Below are positions 1-6,946 of a stretch of DNA of 10,889 bases, piece after piece. Within the stretch, counting starts at the first letter, position 1. The number at the start of each line of letters is the position of its first letter. Where the stretch lies: contig CAAFYZ010000021.1 in the NCBI GenBank assembly GCA_900767415.1, positions 1 through 10,889 of the forward strand, given 5' to 3'. The notes beneath the pieces were generated by a model. It saw only the letters and a list, made by a program, of their open reading frames with translations. It was not told the origin of the DNA and did not search any database. A program made the translations under genes and the position numbers. This DNA comes from Clostridia bacterium (GTDB taxonomy: Bacteria > Bacillota > Clostridia > Oscillospirales > CAG-272).

Positions 1-36
1 AAGAAGCGCAAGGAGAAGTGCAATCAGTTTTTTCAT
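1..36 (-). CDS. Partial exported protein, first 12 codons only
   Basis: The minus strand has an ATG at 36-34 followed by an open frame to the window edge, reading MKKLIALLLALL. This is a lysine-rich start plus a hydrophobic core, as at the beginning of a signal peptide. An AAAGGA-type Shine-Dalgarno lies about 10 nt upstream. The frame begins only 27 nt after the stop of the lipoprotein gene at 750-64 and on the same strand, so it is probably the third member of that operon. It may be another lipoprotein paralogue, but the lipobox and everything after it lie outside the window. Function cannot be assigned. Confidence 0.6.
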   Translation of the reverse strand, partial: MKKLIALLLALL

Positions 37-63
37 TTTTCGACCATTCCTTTCTGGCGGAAC

Positions 64-750
64 TTATTTCAAAAGAGTCACCTTCTCGTTGTCGTACGAG
101 TAGGTGGTGCGGACGGTAATCTGCTTTCCTTTCGGCAGCTCTTCGGTCGCCGGCTCGGAATAATCGATCACTACGTCGGTGATAACGGCACCGTCGTTTA
201 CGATGGTAACAACCACGTCTTCGGTCAGCGGCGTGTTTTCGCCGAAGACCTTCGTAAGATTCTCCGCCTTAACGGTGAAGGTCAATGTCTTCGCCCCTTC
301 GTTATAGGAGACGTCGGTCAGAGCGGAAGCGGTGAGATTCAGTGCCATCTGTCCGATGGAGGGCGTGAAGTCCGTCCCTTCCTTCCATTTTCCCTTGTTC
401 TCGCGGACGCCCAGTCCGTCAACGTACTCAAGAGAACCGGACACCCATTTCGTCGGGCCGATCTCTTCTTCCACTTTGGCTCTCTGCTGTTCTTTCCACT
501 GATAGACAGCCGCCTTTTTCCACTCACCCTCATAGAGGATCTCACCGGAAACGAGGGTCTGCTCCGACTTCAGCGTGAGGTCACCGAACTTCTGCTCGCT
601 CTTGACCACCGTCTTCGTCGGCGCACTGTTCTTATACATATCGGCGACTGCGGTCAGAGTATCTTTTCCTCCCGTCGTGTTCCCCGGGTTGCACGCACTG
701 AGGGCGAAGACACAGGAAAGAGCAAGAATCCATGCCAACAATCTTTTCAT
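64..750 (-). CDS. Putative lipoprotein, paralogue of the upstream lipoprotein
   Basis: Encodes 228 residues. The N-terminus is a lipoprotein signal peptide: MKR, a hydrophobic stretch, then lipobox LSAC with the lipidated cysteine at residue 20. This predicts export by Sec, modification by Lgt and cleavage by Lsp, leaving the protein on the outer face of the membrane. The mature part is polar and rich in K, E, T and V, with no further membrane segment and alternating hydrophobic residues that suggest beta-strands. It aligns by eye with the protein at 1419-781: S-(A/S)-P-T-(K/R) near residues 42-46, AEN..KV(F/L)G near 162-170, ITDV against ITNV near 190, and a final VRT..SY. The start has an AAAGGAT Shine-Dalgarno and lies 30 nt after the previous gene, so they are probably cotranscribed. 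No known domain was recognised; function unknown. Confidence 0.85.
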   Translation of the reverse strand: MKRLLAWILALSCVFALSACNPGNTTGGKDTLTAVADMYKNSAPTKTVVKSEQKFGDLTLKSEQTLVSGEILYEGEWKKAAVYQWKEQQRAKVEEEIGPTKWVSGSLEYVDGLGVRENKGKWKEGTDFTPSIGQMALNLTASALTDVSYNEGAKTLTFTVKAENLTKVFGENTPLTEDVVVTIVNDGAVITDVVIDYSEPATEELPKGKQITVRTTYSYDNEKVTLLK

Positions 751-780
751 AAAATCTATCCTTTCTCGTCTGCCGCCGAC

Positions 781-1419
781 TTACGCCTTATCGCCGAAGT
801 CAAGCTTGATTGTGTTATAGGAGCGGGAAGTTCTCACCGCAACGGCAGCACCGCTCGGCGAAGTATACGTAATGTTTACATTCGTGATGTATACGCCGTT
901 CGACTTGACGGTCAGGGTAATCGCACCCTCCGCCTGAAGAGCGGCACCGAGCACCTTCTCGGCATTCTCCGCCGCGATGACGGCGGTCAGCGTCCGCTCG
1001 TCCTCGGAAATACGGATGTCCGTAAGAAGCGTCTTGTCGAGGTTGAACGCACCGCCCGTAAAGGTGAATGCCTCCGTCTCGTATGCGTCGCCGTCGGTCG
1101 AAACTTTACCGTCTTTATAGTACATCGTACCCTTGACGGTCTTCGTCTCGCTCTCCGCCGCCTCGTCAAGACGGGCAGGGCGGGTGTATTCGTAGGTCAT
1201 GATGGCGTTCTGACCCTCGCTCTCGGTCACATAATGACCGCCGTAGGTGCTGCCGCCGTCCTTCTCCTGATAGGTGACGTCGGTGACGATGCGGGTAGGG
1301 CTCGCAGACGACTGTGCCAAAGAGAAAATATCCTTTTTCTCCGGGGTCGTCGCGGGCGAACACGCGACAAAGCCGATCGTGCACGCGAGAAGAAGCAGAA
1401 GACTTATGATTTTTTTCAT
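781..1419 (-). CDS. Putative lipoprotein, first gene of the lipoprotein operon
   Basis: Encodes 212 residues from the ATG at 1419. Longer in-frame starts exist at 1500 and 1470, but they lie at or upstream of the -10 box of the promoter at 1472-1500 and so would not be on the transcript. From 1419 the protein begins MKKIISLLLLLAC and carries a signal peptide ending in VAC at residues 18-20. The -3 residue is F rather than the usual L, which is slightly atypical for a lipobox. The mature domain is predicted soluble and outside the membrane. It is similar to the next gene (750-64), most clearly in the C-terminal half (AEN.EKVLG, ITNVNITYTSPS, AVRTSRSY). The start is preceded by AAAGGGG at a rather long distance (about 14 nt). 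Function is unknown; a cell-envelope or sporulation role would be speculation. Confidence 0.85.
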   Translation of the reverse strand: MKKIISLLLLLACTIGFVACSPATTPEKKDIFSLAQSSASPTRIVTDVTYQEKDGGSTYGGHYVTESEGQNAIMTYEYTRPARLDEAAESETKTVKGTMYYKDGKVSTDGDAYETEAFTFTGGAFNLDKTLLTDIRISEDERTLTAVIAAENAEKVLGAALQAEGAITLTVKSNGVYITNVNITYTSPSGAAVAVRTSRSYNTIKLDFGDKA

Positions 1420-1471
1420 ATTCGTTCCGGGTTCCCCTTTCAAATAGGAATAGATATTCCAAGCTACCATT

Positions 1472-1500
1472 ATTATACCTTTTTTATATAGAAAAGTCAA
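1472..1500 (-). promoter_or_regulatory. Sigma-A promoter of the lipoprotein operon
   Basis: On the minus strand TTGACT (1500-1495) and TATAAT (1477-1472) are separated by exactly 17 nt. The predicted start of transcription is near 1465, giving a leader of about 45 nt before the ATG at 1419. The promoter lies just downstream of the LysR gene and gives the lipoproteins expression independent of asd-LysR. Confidence 0.8.
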
Positions 1501-1553
1501 GAGAAAAGCTCGGAAATGTGACTGTACGCTATGACGAAAAATCCGCGCAAAAT

Positions 1554-2450
1554 TTATTCAATATGCCCAAAAATATCGGTTTTATATTCTTTTACGAACT
1601 CTTTGGTCAATGTGATCAGCCGTTTTTGCGGGACGGAGGGAACCTGATCGGGTTTCATCGCAATTGCCATGGTACGCGAAACGGCGGGGGTGATCGGAAC
1701 GAAGCGCACGGCGTTCTTGCGTCCGTTGATGATCAGCTCGGAGAGCATACTGATCCCGAGGTTGTGCTCGACCATCGAGATAATGGCGGGGTCGTCGACG
1801 TATGTCTGCGTGACAAAAGGACGCACTCCCCGCTCCGCGAAGACCGCGCTGATATCATCGTCGAATCCGAGCCCCGGCATCAGAAATTTCGTCCCGTTGA
1901 AGCCGGAGATGGGAAACTCTTCCCCTTGCGTGGGATAGTCCTTCGGCAAAACGGCATAAAACCGGTCGGTGAAAAGAGGAATCCAGTGAAAATTGTATTT
2001 CGGGTTGCGGCTCCCGTAACAGAGGTCGAAGCGCCCCTCTTCCAACCCGCCGAAGACCTCGGCGACCGTGCCCGTCTGGATGTTTACGGTAACGCCGGGA
2101 ATCTCCTTTTCCAACCGCTGAACGATGGTCGGAAGCCACGTCTCGGCAATGCTGGAAAAGGCACCGATCCGAATCACCTTGTCCCCGTAAGAACGGACGA
2201 TGTCGATCTCGTTCTCGAGTGCGTCCTCGCACATGACGAGGGCGCGGATACGCGGAATCAGGCGTTCGCCCGCAGGGGTCAGTTTGATTCCGTAATAACC
2301 GCGCTGAAGAATGGGAAAGCCGACCTCCCCCTCCAGCGTATTCATCATGTGGGTCAGTCCCGACTGGGTATAGCCGAGTTTCTGCGCCGCGGCGGAAAAA
2401 GAACCGAGATCCACCGCGGTCAGAAGCACCTTGTATTTTGACGCTCCCAT
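1554..2450 (-). CDS. LysR-family transcriptional regulator
   Basis: Encodes 298 residues, the usual LTTR length. Residues 1-62 form the winged helix-turn-helix: the GSFSAAAQKLGYTQSGLTHM segment at 16-35, then LE.EVGFPILQR and LTPAG, all typical of the LysR HTH domain. Residues about 90-290 match the periplasmic-binding-protein-like effector domain (IRIGAFSSIAETWLP at the start; a G-rich P.LGFDDD stretch mid-domain). The start codon has AAAGGAAG upstream at good spacing. It begins 33 nt after the asd stop on the same strand with no terminator between, so it is probably cotranscribed with asd. The effector is unknown; the context suggests control of asd or of amino-acid metabolism. The palindrome at 3618-3640 is a candidate binding site. 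No clear terminator is seen between its stop and the next promoter. Confidence 0.9.
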   Translation of the reverse strand: MGASKYKVLLTAVDLGSFSAAAQKLGYTQSGLTHMMNTLEGEVGFPILQRGYYGIKLTPAGERLIPRIRALVMCEDALENEIDIVRSYGDKVIRIGAFSSIAETWLPTIVQRLEKEIPGVTVNIQTGTVAEVFGGLEEGRFDLCYGSRNPKYNFHWIPLFTDRFYAVLPKDYPTQGEEFPISGFNGTKFLMPGLGFDDDISAVFAERGVRPFVTQTYVDDPAIISMVEHNLGISMLSELIINGRKNAVRFVPITPAVSRTMAIAMKPDQVPSVPQKRLITLTKEFVKEYKTDIFGHIE

Positions 2451-2483
2451 GTTTATCTTCCTTTCGTGCCGGGAGGCACTCTT

Positions 2484-3572
2484 TTATTCTTCCGCCGCGC
2501 GAAGATACCCTTCGCGCAAAAGGAGTTCCGCGATCAGAACGGCGCCGCCCGCGGCACCGCGCAGCGTGTTGTGCGACAAGCCGACGAATTTATAATCGAA
2601 GACGCTGTCCTCGCGGAGTCTGCCGACCGACACGCCCATGCCGCCGTACAGGTCGCGGTCCGTGCGTGTCGCGGGGCGGTCATCCTCTTCAAAATACGTA
2701 AGAAAATGCGAGGGGGCGGAAGGCAGTCCGAGCTTTTGCGGGACGCCCTCGTACGTGCGCCACGCATGAAGGATCTCTTCTTTCGTCGGCTTTCGGTCGA
2801 ATCGGACAAACACCGCCGCCATGTGTCCGTCGGAGACGGGGACGCGCAGACACTGTGCGGTGATCACGGGGAGGGTCGCAGGGACGATCTTCCCGTCCTT
2901 CACCTCTCCGAAAACGCGCAGGGGTTCCTGCTCGCTCTTCTCTTCTTCCCCGGCGATGTACGGAATGACGTTATCGACCATCTCTTCCCACTCGCGGAAG
3001 GTCTTCCCCGCGCCGCTGATCGCCTGATAGGTCGTGACGGCGACCTCACGGAGTCCGAACCCGCGAAGGGGTGCCAGCGCGCCGACGTAAGACTGAATCG
3101 AACAGTTCGGCTTGACGGCAATGAATCCCCGCTTCGTCCCGAGGCGGGCGCGCTGTGCGTCAATCACGGAAAGGTGCTCCGGGTTGATCTCCGGAATGAC
3201 CATCGGGACGTCTGGCGTCCGACGGTGCGCCGAATTGTTCGAGACGACGGGGATCTCCGCGCGGGCATACCGTTCTTCCAGTGCGCGCGTCTCTTCTTTC
3301 GGAAGGTTGACGGCGCAAAAGACGAAATCGACGAGCGAGCCGATCCTCTCCACCTCCTCGGAGGAGATCACCTCCATGGCGGCGGGACGGGCGGGACAGG
3401 GGACGCTCATCTTCCAGCGTCCCTCCACCGCGTCGGCATACCGACGCCCCGCCGAGCGGGGACCCGCAATCAACGCGGTAAGTTCAAAATACGGATGCTC
3501 CGAGAGCAGAAGGACAAAGCGCTGTCCGACCATTCCCGTAGCGCCGACGATGCCGACCCTGAGTTTTTTCAT
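2484..3572 (-). CDS. asd: Aspartate-semialdehyde dehydrogenase, archaeal/fungal type
   Basis: Encodes 362 residues. It reduces aspartyl-4-phosphate to aspartate semialdehyde with NADPH in the cytoplasm, the branch point to lysine/diaminopimelate, threonine and methionine. The N-terminal Rossmann motif VGIVGATGMVGQRF is at 6-19. The catalytic cysteine is C157 in KPNCSIQSY, followed by TYQAISGAGKTF. R243 and H250 in RVPVSDGHMA correspond to the substrate-binding Arg and acid/base His. The C-terminal SHNTLRGAAGGAVL (333-346) and the length of about 360 fit the archaeal/fungal-type family (TIGR00978-like) better than the classic E. coli form. The ATG at 3572 is chosen because AAGAGG lies 8 nt upstream; an in-frame ATG at 3611 is upstream of the -10 box (3602-3607). 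The gene probably forms an operon with the LysR gene. Confidence 0.93.
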   Translation of the reverse strand: MKKLRVGIVGATGMVGQRFVLLLSEHPYFELTALIAGPRSAGRRYADAVEGRWKMSVPCPARPAAMEVISSEEVERIGSLVDFVFCAVNLPKEETRALEERYARAEIPVVSNNSAHRRTPDVPMVIPEINPEHLSVIDAQRARLGTKRGFIAVKPNCSIQSYVGALAPLRGFGLREVAVTTYQAISGAGKTFREWEEMVDNVIPYIAGEEEKSEQEPLRVFGEVKDGKIVPATLPVITAQCLRVPVSDGHMAAVFVRFDRKPTKEEILHAWRTYEGVPQKLGLPSAPSHFLTYFEEDDRPATRTDRDLYGGMGVSVGRLREDSVFDYKFVGLSHNTLRGAAGGAVLIAELLLREGYLRAAEE

Positions 3573-3601
3573 GTGTGCTGCCTCTTGCAAAGTTTTTCTG
3601 T

Positions 3602-3630
3602 ATTGTACCATATTTCTCGGATTTCGTCAA
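3602..3630 (-). promoter_or_regulatory. Sigma-A promoter of asd-LysR
   Basis: On the minus strand TTGACG (3630-3625) and TACAAT (3607-3602) are separated by 17 nt. A TGG immediately before the -10 box makes it an extended -10 promoter. Predicted transcription start is near 3595, just upstream of the Shine-Dalgarno used by the ATG at 3572. The -35 hexamer lies inside the palindrome at 3618-3640. Confidence 0.8.
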
Positions 3631-3640
3631 TCGAAATCCG
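3618..3640. promoter_or_regulatory. Palindrome over the asd -35 box, possible operator
   Basis: CGGATTTCG (3618-3626) and CGAAATCCG (3632-3640) form a perfect 9-bp inverted repeat with a 5-nt centre. It is centred near -34 relative to the predicted asd start and covers the -35 hexamer. It contains a symmetric T-N11-A (3623-3635), the core pattern of LysR-type binding sites, and a LysR gene lies in the same operon. Its position suggests repression or autoregulation. Alternatively, since TTTTTT follows at 3644-3649 on the plus strand, it could act as a plus-strand terminator, but no plus-strand gene lies upstream that would need one. Confidence 0.5.
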
Positions 3641-3664
3641 CAATTTTTTCCGCATTTCCGCGCG

Positions 3665-3699
3665 AAAAGGGCGGAAGATATCAAAGTCCCCGCCCTTTT
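3665..3699 (-). terminator. Stem-loop after spoIIIAH, probable operon terminator
   Basis: AAAAGGGCGG (3665-3674) and CCGCCCTTTT (3690-3699) form a perfect 10-bp stem with a 15-nt loop, 21 nt past the spoIIIAH stop. The minus-strand transcript ends the stem with UUUU followed by CGCG, so the U-tract is short and mostly within the stem. It is plausibly an intrinsic terminator of moderate strength, and the structure is nearly symmetric in both directions. Confidence 0.6.
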
Positions 3700-3719
3700 G
3701 CTCCGATTTTTGCGGCAAT

Positions 3720-4274
3720 TCACTTGGTAACGACGCTGACCTTCTCGGGAGAAATACCGGTCGTCTCGTAGACGATGGAGAAGATCTGTGCCGCCTGACT
3801 CGCCTGCAGCGACTCCGCCTTCACGATCACGGTAACGCCGCCGTCCGCGATCACCGCGACGCACTCTTCGTACCCTTTGGCTTTTACGAGCGTCTCGATG
3901 TTCGCCTCGTTCTGAATGTCGACGGCGATCTTCGAGATCTGCGCGGCGGCATCCGCCTTCGCTTCCGCACTCGCCTCGTCGTTCTCGGTCAGAAGTTTCA
4001 GCACGTCGATTGCCTCATCGCGGGACTGGCTGCGGGTAAGAGCGGTGGCGGTAAAGTAATTCTTCTCCTCGCCGCTTCCCTCTCCGCTCGTCTTTTCGGC
4101 ATCGTCCTGCCGATCCGACATATTGTTGTTTCCGTACCCGATCGCACCGATCGGATCGTAGAACCAGCGGTAGTTCAGATAGACGGCAAGACCGATCAGA
4201 AGGACGGCACCGAGAATGACAACGCTCCTTCCGGCTTTTGAGGTGAAAAATTTCTTGACTTTTTCGGTTTTCAT
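3720..4274 (-). CDS. spoIIIAH: Stage III sporulation protein AH
   Basis: Encodes 184 residues, somewhat shorter than the B. subtilis protein (about 218). SpoIIIAH sits in the mother-cell membrane around the forespore. Its extracellular domain, related to the YscJ/FliF ring-building fold, binds forespore SpoIIQ to form the A-Q channel. Residues 1-16 are basic, 17-34 form one transmembrane helix, 45-70 are a polar linker rich in N, D, E, S and G, and the ring-building domain runs about 72-184 with YF..A...R.QSRDEAI at its start and a long amphipathic helix around 100-125. The ATG has AAGGAG 10 nt upstream. It is separated from spoIIIAG by 70 nt, the widest gap in the operon, and is its last gene. 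Confidence 0.93.
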   Translation of the reverse strand: MKTEKVKKFFTSKAGRSVVILGAVLLIGLAVYLNYRWFYDPIGAIGYGNNNMSDRQDDAEKTSGEGSGEEKNYFTATALTRSQSRDEAIDVLKLLTENDEASAEAKADAAAQISKIAVDIQNEANIETLVKAKGYEECVAVIADGGVTVIVKAESLQASQAAQIFSIVYETTGISPEKVSVVTK

Positions 4275-4344
4275 TGTATGCTCTCTCCTTTTGATTTGTT
4301 ACTACTAATACCTATGCCGGCACGCTTTCGGATATTCCGTTTTT

Positions 4345-4767
4345 TTATTTTAATTTCAGAACGGTCACGCGGTTTTCTCCGATGCCGAAAAGCGAAGAGA
4401 GCATCGAAGACATCTCCCGCCTGACGCGGTCGGTGCCGCCGCCTTCGCAGACGAGCGTGATCGCCTGCACGCGGGGCGGTGTCGTCCCGATCTTCGCCCC
4501 CGCGCGATAGACGGTCTCCTCTCCCTTTTCGAGCGTGATCATCACGCGGCACTTCCCCACTCCCTGTACCGAGGAGCAAAGGGACGCCGTCTCCTCTTCC
4601 AGCGCGGCAAGATACCCCAAGGTATCCCCCTCTGCCGTCTGCGCGCTTTTCTTTGCCCCGTCCCCCGAAAAGGAGAGCAGCAGAATCCCGACGGCGAGCA
4701 AAAACACCGCCGCGAAAATCCCCTTCTTCGTTTTCGGCAGGAAGGCAGATATTTTATCCGATCTCAA
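4345..4767 (-). CDS. spoIIIAG: Stage III sporulation protein AG
   Basis: Encodes 140 residues, much shorter than the B. subtilis protein (about 229). SpoIIIAG forms a large ring in the intermembrane space as part of the A-Q complex. A basic N-terminus is followed by a transmembrane helix at about 16-34, a short linker, and a ring-building-type domain from about 48 containing VQGVGKCRVMITLEKGEETV (67-86), the most conserved family segment, and ending in RVTVLKL. The start is a TTG at 4767 with GTGAGGT just upstream; it overlaps the end of spoIIIAF by 14 nt, indicating coupled translation. The family's longer insertion, which in B. subtilis forms a beta-collar, appears absent or very reduced here. 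Confidence 0.9.
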   Translation of the reverse strand: MRSDKISAFLPKTKKGIFAAVFLLAVGILLLSFSGDGAKKSAQTAEGDTLGYLAALEEETASLCSSVQGVGKCRVMITLEKGEETVYRAGAKIGTTPPRVQAITLVCEGGGTDRVRREMSSMLSSLFGIGENRVTVLKLK

Positions 4768-5215
4768 AATTTACCTCACAGTCTCCGAGTCCCGCCCCGG
4801 TAACGTAGTCCTCGATCTTCTTCGGGTCGATAAGAGCACCGCGCCCGCGCAGGGTAAGGTGAATCTTCTCCGCGTGCATGGCGGAAAAATCGAAGTTGTC
4901 GATGCGGACGGTGATCTCTTCCCGCGGGAGCGAAAATTCTTTTGCGACGGCGGCGGCAATCCCGTCGGCGAACGCCCCCTCGCCGATCTCTTCGACCCCG
5001 CCGCTCTCCGCCCCGACGGGCGGGAGCGGGACCCCCTCTGAGATCTTCCCGAAAATCGCGGGCAAGAGGTCGGACAGGGGCAGGAGCATCTCACAGAGCA
5101 GAATCAGGGCAAAGGCGACCTTCGCCGCGCGCTCGATCTCCTTCCCCCGCAGAAAAAGCGAAGCGAAGGAAAGGAGTGCCGAAAGAAGAACCACGCCGAC
5201 AAGGTATCCTTTCAT
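4754..5215 (-). CDS. spoIIIAF: Stage III sporulation protein AF
   Basis: Encodes 153 residues, compared with about 206 in B. subtilis. Two transmembrane helices (about 3-22 and 28-47) are followed by a soluble domain (about 75-153) with alternating strands, predicted to be a ring-building domain like those of AG and AH. The assignment rests on position between AE and AG and on topology, since sequence conservation is low in this family. The ATG at 5215 is preferred over in-frame ATGs at 5245 and 5233: it overlaps the spoIIIAE stop in an ATGA, and a G-rich GGGGTGG lies upstream. Its end overlaps the spoIIIAG start. Confidence 0.85.
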   Translation of the reverse strand: MKGYLVGVVLLSALLSFASLFLRGKEIERAAKVAFALILLCEMLLPLSDLLPAIFGKISEGVPLPPVGAESGGVEEIGEGAFADGIAAAVAKEFSLPREEITVRIDNFDFSAMHAEKIHLTLRGRGALIDPKKIEDYVTGAGLGDCEVNFEIG

Positions 5216-6342
5216 GCCACCGCCACCCCGCATTTCATAAAGCATACGATCCCGAATATATAAAGAAGGAGAGAAAGCGTGGAAAGGGCGATCAGCGTAT
5301 CCAGTGCCGCGCGGAATGCCGAGAGGGTGCGCTCCCCCGCCTTTGCCCCCGTGCAGGACAAAAATCCGATCGCGACACCGAAGGCGGCGCGGTACAGAAG
5401 AAGGCGGACGAGCACGGGCAGCGAAAGAAACAGAAGTGCGGCAACCGAAGAGACGCCGACGATGCTTTTTACATACAGAAGTCCGCTCGCCGCGGCGGAG
5501 AGCGCGCCCGAAACCGCCCCACCGACCAGGGGGAGCAGATCGGCGGCGGCAAACCGCGCGGCACGCATGGCGGCAGAATCCGCCGCGGAAGAAATCACGC
5601 TCTGCATCGCGAGAGCGGCGGCGAGCACCGCCGTGACGACACCGACAAGCCAGAGAAAAAGGCGTCGGACGCTCCCCGTCATGCCGACGATGGCTCCACC
5701 GCCCTCTCCGCCGATCGCCCCGAGAAGTCCGAGGGCGAAAAGGGTCATGGCGAGAGGAAGCAGAACGCCGTCGGTCAGGGCGGTCAGGACGGAGAGCGTC
5801 ATCTCCATGGTCATCGCCTGCGAGGCGGCGGTCGTGCCCCCGCCTCCCGCCGCGGTAATGCCGGTGAGAAGAGGAAGAATACCGCCGAAGAACCGTCCCG
5901 CCCCGGAAAGACCCTCCGCCGTCTCTTCAAGCAATGCGTGCATCCGCTCAAAGAGCGCGAGCGAAAGCACGGCGGCGAGCGCCGTCTCGCAGATCTCCCC
6001 GAGCGTGCCGCCCGCCCCCGCCCGTAACGCACCGGCGAGAGAAAAGAAAAGCGACGCGCCCATCAGAAGAAAGAAAAAGGAAAGCACCTCGTCCCCCGCC
6101 CCCCGCACCTCCCCGAGGAGAAAGGAAAACAGAGCGCGCACGCCGACCGCCTCTCCGAGTGCGTCGGCGTCGGTCACGTCGGGAGAAAATCCCTCGGGCA
6201 AAAGCGTACGCAACTCTTCCAAAAAGGCGTCTTTTCCGACCTGCGCTCCGCCCTCTTCCCTCTCTTCCGCCGCGGCGACGCCGAGCGGACACGAAAAAAG
6301 AAGGAAAAGAACGGTGAGCAGGACGACACCGCGCCCCCTCAC
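5212..6342 (-). CDS. spoIIIAE: Stage III sporulation protein AE
   Basis: Encodes 376 residues (about 399 in B. subtilis). SpoIIIAE is a polytopic, permease-like membrane component of the A-Q channel. A signal peptide at 1-25 (hydrophobic stretch, then VAAA before acidic EEREEGG) is followed by a soluble region to about 80 and then many hydrophobic helices: about 86-106, 119-136, 185-210, 227-250, 297-325 and 345-368. LLPLVGGAVSGALS (269-282) is the characteristic glycine-rich core of the family. The start is GTG at 6342, overlapping the spoIIIAD stop as GTGA. No strong Shine-Dalgarno is present, so translation is probably coupled to spoIIIAD. It ends in an ATGA overlap with spoIIIAF. Confidence 0.93.
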   Translation of the reverse strand: MRGRGVVLLTVLFLLFSCPLGVAAAEEREEGGAQVGKDAFLEELRTLLPEGFSPDVTDADALGEAVGVRALFSFLLGEVRGAGDEVLSFFFLLMGASLFFSLAGALRAGAGGTLGEICETALAAVLSLALFERMHALLEETAEGLSGAGRFFGGILPLLTGITAAGGGGTTAASQAMTMEMTLSVLTALTDGVLLPLAMTLFALGLLGAIGGEGGGAIVGMTGSVRRLFLWLVGVVTAVLAAALAMQSVISSAADSAAMRAARFAAADLLPLVGGAVSGALSAAASGLLYVKSIVGVSSVAALLFLSLPVLVRLLLYRAAFGVAIGFLSCTGAKAGERTLSAFRAALDTLIALSTLSLLLYIFGIVCFMKCGVAVA

Positions 6343-6722
6343 GCCGCAAGAGCCGCCGCAAGGGCGATCAGTCTCTCAAAAAACGGAAGGGCGAGAAGAA
6401 GAACGCCGAGCCGACCCGCCGTCTCCACCGCCGCGGCGAGCGTCCCCTCTCCGAGTCCGCGGCAGGTGCCCGCCGTCAGGGAGGTAAGATAGCCGATGCC
6501 GAGAATTTTCAATACCGCGCCCGACGCTTCGGCAAGGCCGCTCTCCGCCCCGAGCGAAGAGAGAAAACGGAAGAGCGGCAGTGCCTCCGCGGCAACTCTG
6601 CCGAGCAGTAAAAGAACGCCGAGCATCACGAAAAGCGGCGTGCCGCGCCAGCCGAACTCCCGCAGGGCAAACGCGGAAACGGCGAGCAGGAGAGCGGCAC
6701 CGAAAATCTCCGAAAAATTCAA
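6339..6722 (-). CDS. spoIIIAD: Stage III sporulation protein AD
   Basis: Encodes 127 residues, close to the usual length of about 130. It is a small polytopic membrane protein with an N-terminal helix (3-20), a second (about 26-45), and C-terminal hydrophobic segments (about 70-85 and 105-127), with the family's ILGIGYLTSLTAGTCRGLGE at 73-92. It is related to SpoIIIAC and presumed to be a core membrane part of the channel. The start is TTG at 6722, overlapping the spoIIIAC stop as TTGA, with GAGAGGTG placed 8 nt upstream. It overlaps spoIIIAE by 4 nt. Confidence 0.93.
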   Translation of the reverse strand: MNFSEIFGAALLLAVSAFALREFGWRGTPLFVMLGVLLLLGRVAAEALPLFRFLSSLGAESGLAEASGAVLKILGIGYLTSLTAGTCRGLGEGTLAAAVETAGRLGVLLLALPFFERLIALAAALAA

Positions 6723-6913
6723 AGTCCGAACACCTCTCTTATCGTACCGAAAAGCGTGCCGAGCTGTCCGACGAGAAGGAGCAGGACGACGACGATCCCC
6801 GCCAAAGAGACAAGTGTCGCCTGCTCGTCTCTGCCCGCCTTATTCAGAATCTGGCAGACGACGGTAACGATCATTCCGATGCCCGCAACCTTCATAATCA
6901 GGGAAATATCCAT
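6719..6913 (-). CDS. spoIIIAC: Stage III sporulation protein AC
   Basis: Encodes 64 residues, the usual size for this very small membrane protein. Two hydrophobic helices (about 8-23 and 32-52) are joined by a polar hinge containing NKAGRDEQA (24-32), the best conserved part of the family. It ends GTIREVFGL. It acts with SpoIIIAD in the mother-cell membrane component of the A-Q complex. GAGGA lies 6 nt before the ATG. It starts 33 nt after spoIIIAB and overlaps spoIIIAD by 4 nt. Confidence 0.94.
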   Translation of the reverse strand: MDISLIMKVAGIGMIVTVVCQILNKAGRDEQATLVSLAGIVVVLLLLVGQLGTLFGTIREVFGL

Positions 6914-6946
6914 ATTCTGTCCTCGCTTTTCTGTTTCTTCGCACCG

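Noticed and set aside
1518..2441. A 307-codon plus-strand frame opposite the LysR gene
   Set aside because: Shadow of a clear LysR coding frame; composition is unlike a real protein.
3618..3649. Plus-strand intrinsic terminator
   Set aside because: The stem plus TTTTTT would fit, but there is no plus-strand gene upstream; an operator role for asd explains the position better, though this is not settled.
2466..4241. A 591-codon open frame on the plus strand opposite asd and spoIIIAH
   Set aside because: It is arginine- and aspartate-rich, lacks recognisable motifs, and lies antisense to two clearly identified genes; long antisense frames are expected at this GC content.
4942..6487. Long plus-strand open frames opposite spoIIIAE and AF
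   Set aside because: Extremely rich in R, P and A or S, as antisense frames of GC-rich genes are; no motif and no ribosome site.
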